DNA of 64,000 nucleotides, from the NCBI GenBank assembly GCA_041890495.1, contig CP169086.1, forward strand, positions 2,976,001 to 3,040,000, in the 5' to 3' direction. The position numbers and the translations under genes were made by a program. The DNA comes from Escherichia boydii (GTDB taxonomy: Bacteria; Pseudomonadota; Gammaproteobacteria; Enterobacterales; Enterobacteriaceae). The notes beneath the pieces are model-generated. The model was given only the letters and a program-made list of their open reading frames with translations, ran no database searches and had not been told where the DNA came from. Below are positions 60,701-64,000 of the stretch, piece after piece (the stretch's first letter is position 1; each line of letters starts with the position of its first letter).

Positions 60701-63364
60701 GGTTTGCGGCGCGTCGCCCGCACGGTTACAGAAGTGTTCCCAGGCCTCGTCACAGTCGGCATCTTCCGGATAGCGGCCGATCTGAATACCAAATACTCCC
60801 AGCCAGCAGAGCGCCGCTTCCAGCGCCAGACGGCTGTCCGACTGGCGAATGTACACCTCCACCAGCAGGTTGGCCGCCAGCGCCTTTTCGGTCAGACCGC
60901 CGGGACACCCGAGGATCGCGTCACACAGCTCGCGGGTGCGCTCCAGGTGCCCCAGCGCAAACTCGCAGCCCGCCTCTTCGATATCAAGCATAAAGTCTGA
61001 CACCGTCCCGGCGTTGCCCAGCGCTCGGGCTGTCTGGATATAGCTCAGCGCCGAAAGATAATCCCCCGAGCGTTTCGCGCGTCGCGCGGCCAGCAGGCTT
61101 AGCTCGCGGAACATCTGGCGCTGCGGGGCGGGCTGGATGCTGTCCAGCGCGGCAGTGACGTGATGTACGGCGCGGAACAGCAGCTCGTTCCCCGCCGCCT
61201 GCCGCGCGGCGTCGGCCAGCAGGCTGGCGGTGGTCAGATGAAGATGGCTTTTCTCATGCCGATCCAGCAGCGCAAAGGCGGCCTCCTGCACCCTGTCGTG
61301 GGTGAAGGAGTAAGCTTTTTCCGTCAGCACGATCAGCTGCGCCATAACCGCCGGATGCAGCGCGTAGCGCATTTCCGCCATCGATATACCGACAACGCGG
61401 CAGATCATCTCCATTTCACCCGTGCCGCCGAGGCAGGCAAGGCTGCCCAGCAGGCGACGCGTCTCGTCGGGCAACTCTTCCAGCTTCTCCAGCACCAGGG
61501 TGACGACGTTTTCGGTGTAGTGCCGGGCGCGGATCGCCTGCAGATCGTAGTGCCACTTGTCCTGATATTTGTTGTGCACCACCAGCCCGTCATCGACGAT
61601 GCGGCGGAAAAATTCGTGTACAAAGAGCGGGTTTCCCCCGGTCTTTTCATGGATCAGCGTGGCAAGGTCGGTCGTCGCCGTGCTGCGGGTGCGAAATACC
61701 GTCCCCAGCCAGCGGGACACGGCTTTGACAGACAGCGCCTGCGGAACAATTTCGCTCGCATGCTGTGCCGCCTCCGGCAGGCTCGCCAGCTGCTGTTGCA
61801 GTGTGGGTTCGGACAATGAACCGATATCGCGGTGAGCAACCACCACCAGCAGCGGGATCGCGCCGCAGTTCATCAGCAGATAGTTGAGCGTATGCAGGCT
61901 GGCGGCGTCGCTCCACTGGAGATCGTCGAGCACCAGCACCAGCGGGCAGCCCTGCGAGGCAAAGGTTTTCACCAGCGCCAGCACCATATGGCTGAAGCGC
62001 GCCCGGGCATCAATGGAAAACGTATCCGCCGGGAAGCGCGGCTTGCGCTCAAGCAGCAGGCCCAGCTCGGGCACGAGGCTGACGGCCAGCGCCTCGTGTC
62101 CTTCCAGGGCGCGAGATAGGCGGATTTTCCACTTCGCCACCTCGTCTGCCGGTAGGCCCAGCAGGTGCAGCGTCAGGGGGCGGAATGCGGAGCTTAATAC
62201 GCCGTAGGGCAATGACGGTGAAAACTGATCCACTTTGCCCACCGCCATCAGCACCGTACGCTGCTGGAGCGTTTTTAACGCCGTCGCAATGATGGATGAT
62301 TTGCCGATCCCCGACGGCCCGCCGATGGTCACCAGCTCCGGCACGCGGTTCTGCCCCACCCGCTCAAACGCGGCAATGACGTCATTCGCCTGCGGATGCG
62401 TCGCGAACAGCGAGTCCGCCAGAAGAATGGCCGGGGTGCGGTCCTGCTGGCCGGGGGTAAAGGCGACGATCTCGCCCTCACCGGTCAACGTCGCCTGGCA
62501 GCGGCGGAGGTCGGCAATCAGCCCGTCAACCGTCTGGTAGCGGTTATCGGGATGCTTTTCCAGCAGCTTGAGGATGATGGTCGACAGCATTCCCGGCACG
62601 TCCGGGCGTATCGCATCCGGGGCCAGCGGCGCCGAGGCAATATGGTAGTGCGCCCAGTTGGTCCGATCGTCCTCCCCCAGTTCAAACGGCAGGCGTCCGG
62701 TCAGCAGTTCATACAGCACCACGCCAAGGCTGTAGAGATCGCTGCGGCCATCGACGGGGCGCTGGGTGCGGGAGGTGTGCTCCGGGGACATATACGCTGG
62801 CGTGCCGCCTGAAACGGCAAGCCGGGTCTGCGCGAAGGCACCGGAGAGGCTGCATGAAAGACCGAAGCTGCCCAGACGGCAGGTGGCATCGTGATGAACA
62901 AAAATATTGCCGGGTTTGATATCGCCGTGGATCAGGTTTTGCAGATGCATCTGGCGCAGAGGAACGCAGATCTGGATCGCCAGCTCGATAAAGCGCGCGA
63001 TCCCCGAGATCGCCCTGCCCGCGCGCCGCGCCAGCAGCTCAAACGAAAACGGGGCGTACACCAGCGCGAAGCGTCCCCGGTACTGGGTGGACGCGACGGC
63101 GCGAATGGCCCAGCTGTCCTGCAGCGCGTCACGCAGCGCAAACTCGTTTTTCAGCAGCCGGGTGGCCCGCTCTTCCTCTTCGTCGCTGACCGCGGTGGCG
63201 ATAATGAACGAGCCGCCGGAATGAGGATGTCGCGCGTGCATCCAGGCGATTCCGCCCTCCTGCGCCAGCACGGTAAAAATCACATCCTCTTTAAGGACAA
63301 AAACCCGCCCCTGGTGAAGGTTCCCCTGGGCGGGCCAGAATGCAGGCTGCTCGTGTTCGTTCAT
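57782..63364 (-). CDS. Pseudokinase-AAA-GAF-PAS hybrid sensor histidine kinase
   Basis: An 1860-residue protein with, in order: a Ser/Thr-kinase-like domain (about 1-275), an AAA ATPase (Walker A GGPSGIGKSS, K355; Walker B LVLVLDDLQWSD, about 475-486), a long helical TPR-like section (about 700-1280), GAF (about 1325-1470), PAS (about 1485-1600), the HisKA box with H1645 (SIAHEINQPL) and HATPase (NLVMNAVEAM, ADTGSGIEP, GMGMGLTIS). Such multi-domain kinases are best known from cyanobacteria. The kinase domain keeps D148 (HGDIKPGN) but has S166-FG in place of DFG, 18 residues on, and no clear ATP Lys, so it is probably a pseudokinase. No membrane segment is evident: a cytoplasmic sensor. Confidence 0.9.
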   Translation of the reverse strand: MNEHEQPAFWPAQGNLHQGRVFVLKEDVIFTVLAQEGGIAWMHARHPHSGGSFIIATAVSDEEEERATRLLKNEFALRDALQDSWAIRAVASTQYRGRFALVYAPFSFELLARRAGRAISGIARFIELAIQICVPLRQMHLQNLIHGDIKPGNIFVHHDATCRLGSFGLSCSLSGAFAQTRLAVSGGTPAYMSPEHTSRTQRPVDGRSDLYSLGVVLYELLTGRLPFELGEDDRTNWAHYHIASAPLAPDAIRPDVPGMLSTIILKLLEKHPDNRYQTVDGLIADLRRCQATLTGEGEIVAFTPGQQDRTPAILLADSLFATHPQANDVIAAFERVGQNRVPELVTIGGPSGIGKSSIIATALKTLQQRTVLMAVGKVDQFSPSLPYGVLSSAFRPLTLHLLGLPADEVAKWKIRLSRALEGHEALAVSLVPELGLLLERKPRFPADTFSIDARARFSHMVLALVKTFASQGCPLVLVLDDLQWSDAASLHTLNYLLMNCGAIPLLVVVAHRDIGSLSEPTLQQQLASLPEAAQHASEIVPQALSVKAVSRWLGTVFRTRSTATTDLATLIHEKTGGNPLFVHEFFRRIVDDGLVVHNKYQDKWHYDLQAIRARHYTENVVTLVLEKLEELPDETRRLLGSLACLGGTGEMEMICRVVGISMAEMRYALHPAVMAQLIVLTEKAYSFTHDRVQEAAFALLDRHEKSHLHLTTASLLADAARQAAGNELLFRAVHHVTAALDSIQPAPQRQMFRELSLLAARRAKRSGDYLSALSYIQTARALGNAGTVSDFMLDIEEAGCEFALGHLERTRELCDAILGCPGGLTEKALAANLLVEVYIRQSDSRLALEAALCWLGVFGIQIGRYPEDADCDEAWEHFCNRAGDAPQTLFAPLSRMDNPETEAVMNLLYSASICASFICPRLHFLLLCRMMHLTLDHGITGASTTAMAWFGVLMGHRYAEYRLGFRYGTLARELVNRHGYDAFEAKTLLPLDQLSVWTQPLSFTIECAKACFTSAVTHGDMTMACFAACHQVINFLSRGDHLDGVLTSIDRGLAFVRKTHFQDVETILMVQRGYVEFLRTPVIGTWTASQVLPEALLPASPEQAPEQTSTMLFWYWLYRGMAHFTCGEYADAQADLEMAGWYAWSAPGHIHLLDYHLYSALALSRQLTPETFSANHRRSIHAHYDKIALWARINPGTFADKEALIYAEIVRLDGMNSIALEQYEKAVRLSREGGFNPINALAHELAGRFALACGYPTASDAHFRGAIAAWGRAGAQAKVCQLEQDFPHLLASGQASAYDTVAFAQNETIRDLQSVIKASRALSEEINLERLIENLMTILLERAGAQRGLLLRVSDNLIPEIEASAWTSTEGVRVRILKDVPTATDMPLSVLAAVIRTGQEIRTGKPEEFHPFSQDPYLVTSGAAVMCVPMFKQARLVGVLYLENRLMPEVFTAEHSRVVSLLGAQAAVSLETARLYAELLGENIQRRRVEKELRASQTSLMLGEQISHTGSWRWELEQDLMFVSEEYARILGLSEQQKTISMAEFLTFVHEDDYARISAIVTQSVREGLSMRAEFRIKRTDGSTRYILGIGDPVGVGSEVNEYYGIITDITSQRAAEDAMRVAQADLARVSRATTVGQLTSSIAHEINQPLMSIVSNAGASLRWLSREPARLDKVREGLEEIAAEGARAGEIIRSIQSLTRKQDPTFSRIDLHYLIHHIIALSRSELEQRHISVDYLLKAQDSFITGDSVQIQQVLLNLVMNAVEAMAEVKDRACTITLSTSNADGKAIVEIADTGSGIEPERLEQIFDSFYSTKAQGMGMGLTISASIIERHCGKLSARRREPYGTVFAFALPLAAQEG

Positions 63365-63373
63365 CCGCGATCC

Positions 63374-63754
63374 TTATTGTCGGCGGGCCAGCTCCCGCTG
63401 AATATGATCCAGCAGAATATCGATGTTAATCGGCTTACGCAAAAAAGCAGCGGCGCCCAGACCGAGAGCGTACCGCTGCATATTTTCATCAGCATGACCG
63501 GAGATAAAGAGCACGGGCGGAGGCGGTACGGCCAGCAGCCGCAGCTTGTCAAACAGCTCAAGGCCGCTCATGCCCCGCAGCTTGATATCGGTGATCACCA
63601 GCGCCGCGCCGGACAGGGCAAGCGGATGGCTCAGAAATACCTCTGCCGAATCAAACGTGTCGGTTGAATAGCCTTCCGACTCCAGGAGATTACTCAACCC
63701 GCTGCGGACGGAACGTTCGTCATCAATGATGGCAATGCGCCACGGCAGCGTCAT
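63374..63754 (-). CDS. Receiver-only response regulator
   Basis: A 126-residue single receiver domain with acidic pair IIDDE, phosphoacceptor D56 (LVITDIKLRG) and K107 (FLRKPINID). It has no DNA-binding output. It stands nine bases upstream of the giant kinase gene on the same strand, so it is part of that operon and likely a phosphate sink or intermediate in its signalling. A kinase with one receiver-only and one FixJ-like partner suggests a branched relay. Confidence 0.9.
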   Translation of the reverse strand: MTLPWRIAIIDDERSVRSGLSNLLESEGYSTDTFDSAEVFLSHPLALSGAALVITDIKLRGMSGLELFDKLRLLAVPPPPVLFISGHADENMQRYALGLGAAAFLRKPINIDILLDHIQRELARRQ

Positions 63755-63774
63755 GCTGTTATTCCTCTAACCAG

Positions 63775-64000
63775 TCATTTAACGTCGCGAGGGTCCTTCG
63801 CGGGCGCGGGGGGCGCCGTGCCGCTGATTTTCGGTACGCATTCGTGACGAAACCAGGCGAGGGTGAGCGGTTCGCGACTCAGTAAACGTCGTCCCACCGG
63901 GATAAGCTGTTCGCCCACCAGCATGCCGAACAGGCCAAGCAGGGCGACAACCGGCGGTGCCGGGGAATGGACGTCGAGCAGAGCGTAAATTACCCCAGCA
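63775..64000 (-). CDS. XapX-domain membrane protein, partial
   Basis: About 75 C-terminal residues of a gene that runs off the right edge; the stop is at 63775-63777. On the minus strand it reads VIYALLDVHSPAPPVVALLG, then LFGMLVGEQLIP, which is the XapX (DUF1427) family pattern of two membrane helices, followed by a polar Pro/Ala-rich tail. Function unknown. It ends 21 bases before the receiver gene, so it may be the first known member of the kinase operon. Confidence 0.8.
   Translation of the reverse strand, partial: AGVIYALLDVHSPAPPVVALLGLFGMLVGEQLIPVGRRLLSREPLTLAWFRHECVPKISGTAPPAPAKDPRDVK

Overview
The window is chromosomal DNA of an enterobacterium, most like Enterobacter or a close relative such as Leclercia or Lelliottia. 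This rests on gene content and order: opgB, tsr next to a complete hpa cluster, btsT-yjiX-yjiA, a type I restriction locus, yjiN and yjiS/yjiR follow the 98-99 minute region of Escherichia coli (the immigration control region), with GC-rich REP elements in many gaps. The species call is inference. No rRNA, tRNA, CRISPR array, insertion sequence or prophage was seen.

Layout. 1-2022: 3' part of opgB. 2203-9184: a surface-pilus region, with an EAL-domain protein, an overlapping LuxR-type regulator, a four-gene archaic (Csu-like) chaperone-usher operon, then a CadC-like membrane regulator and a FidL-like protein. 9184-11567: an acetyltransferase, tandem REPs and tsr, which has a near-perfect flagellar sigma-28 promoter. 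11651-22649: hpaR and the divergent hpaGEDFHIXABC genes, which take 4-hydroxyphenylacetate via homoprotocatechuate and meta-cleavage to pyruvate and succinate semialdehyde. 22828-29695: a WYL regulator, btsT (pyruvate uptake, with two BtsR boxes), yjiX, yjiA, a phytase-like esterase and a YfaZ-like porin. 29869-32820: a succinate-semialdehyde-type dehydrogenase, an AraC regulator and a LysE exporter; the dehydrogenase could use the hpa end product.

32998-41957 is a defence island: hsdM-hsdS-hsdR, with an unusually long HsdM and AT-rich specificity domains, and a divergent DUF262/HNH nuclease. 42116-52059 holds yjiN, a MarR-HlyD-DUF2955 efflux operon, a small ArsR/ACT/monooxygenase operon, an aldehyde dehydrogenase, LysR, an AhpD-like protein and a MocR regulator. 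52067-52963 is an AT-rich foreign-looking gene combining CBS-like and HEPN-like regions. yjiS (too short for most ORF callers) and yjiR follow, with repeated ATCTGTA motifs between them, then roxA.

The right end holds the most unusual material. One gene is a ClpP paralog whose catalytic Asp is replaced by Asn. Another is an 1860-residue protein joining a degenerate Ser/Thr kinase, an AAA ATPase, GAF, PAS and a histidine kinase; it is bracketed by a receiver-only regulator and a FixJ-like regulator, with a partial XapX membrane protein at the edge.
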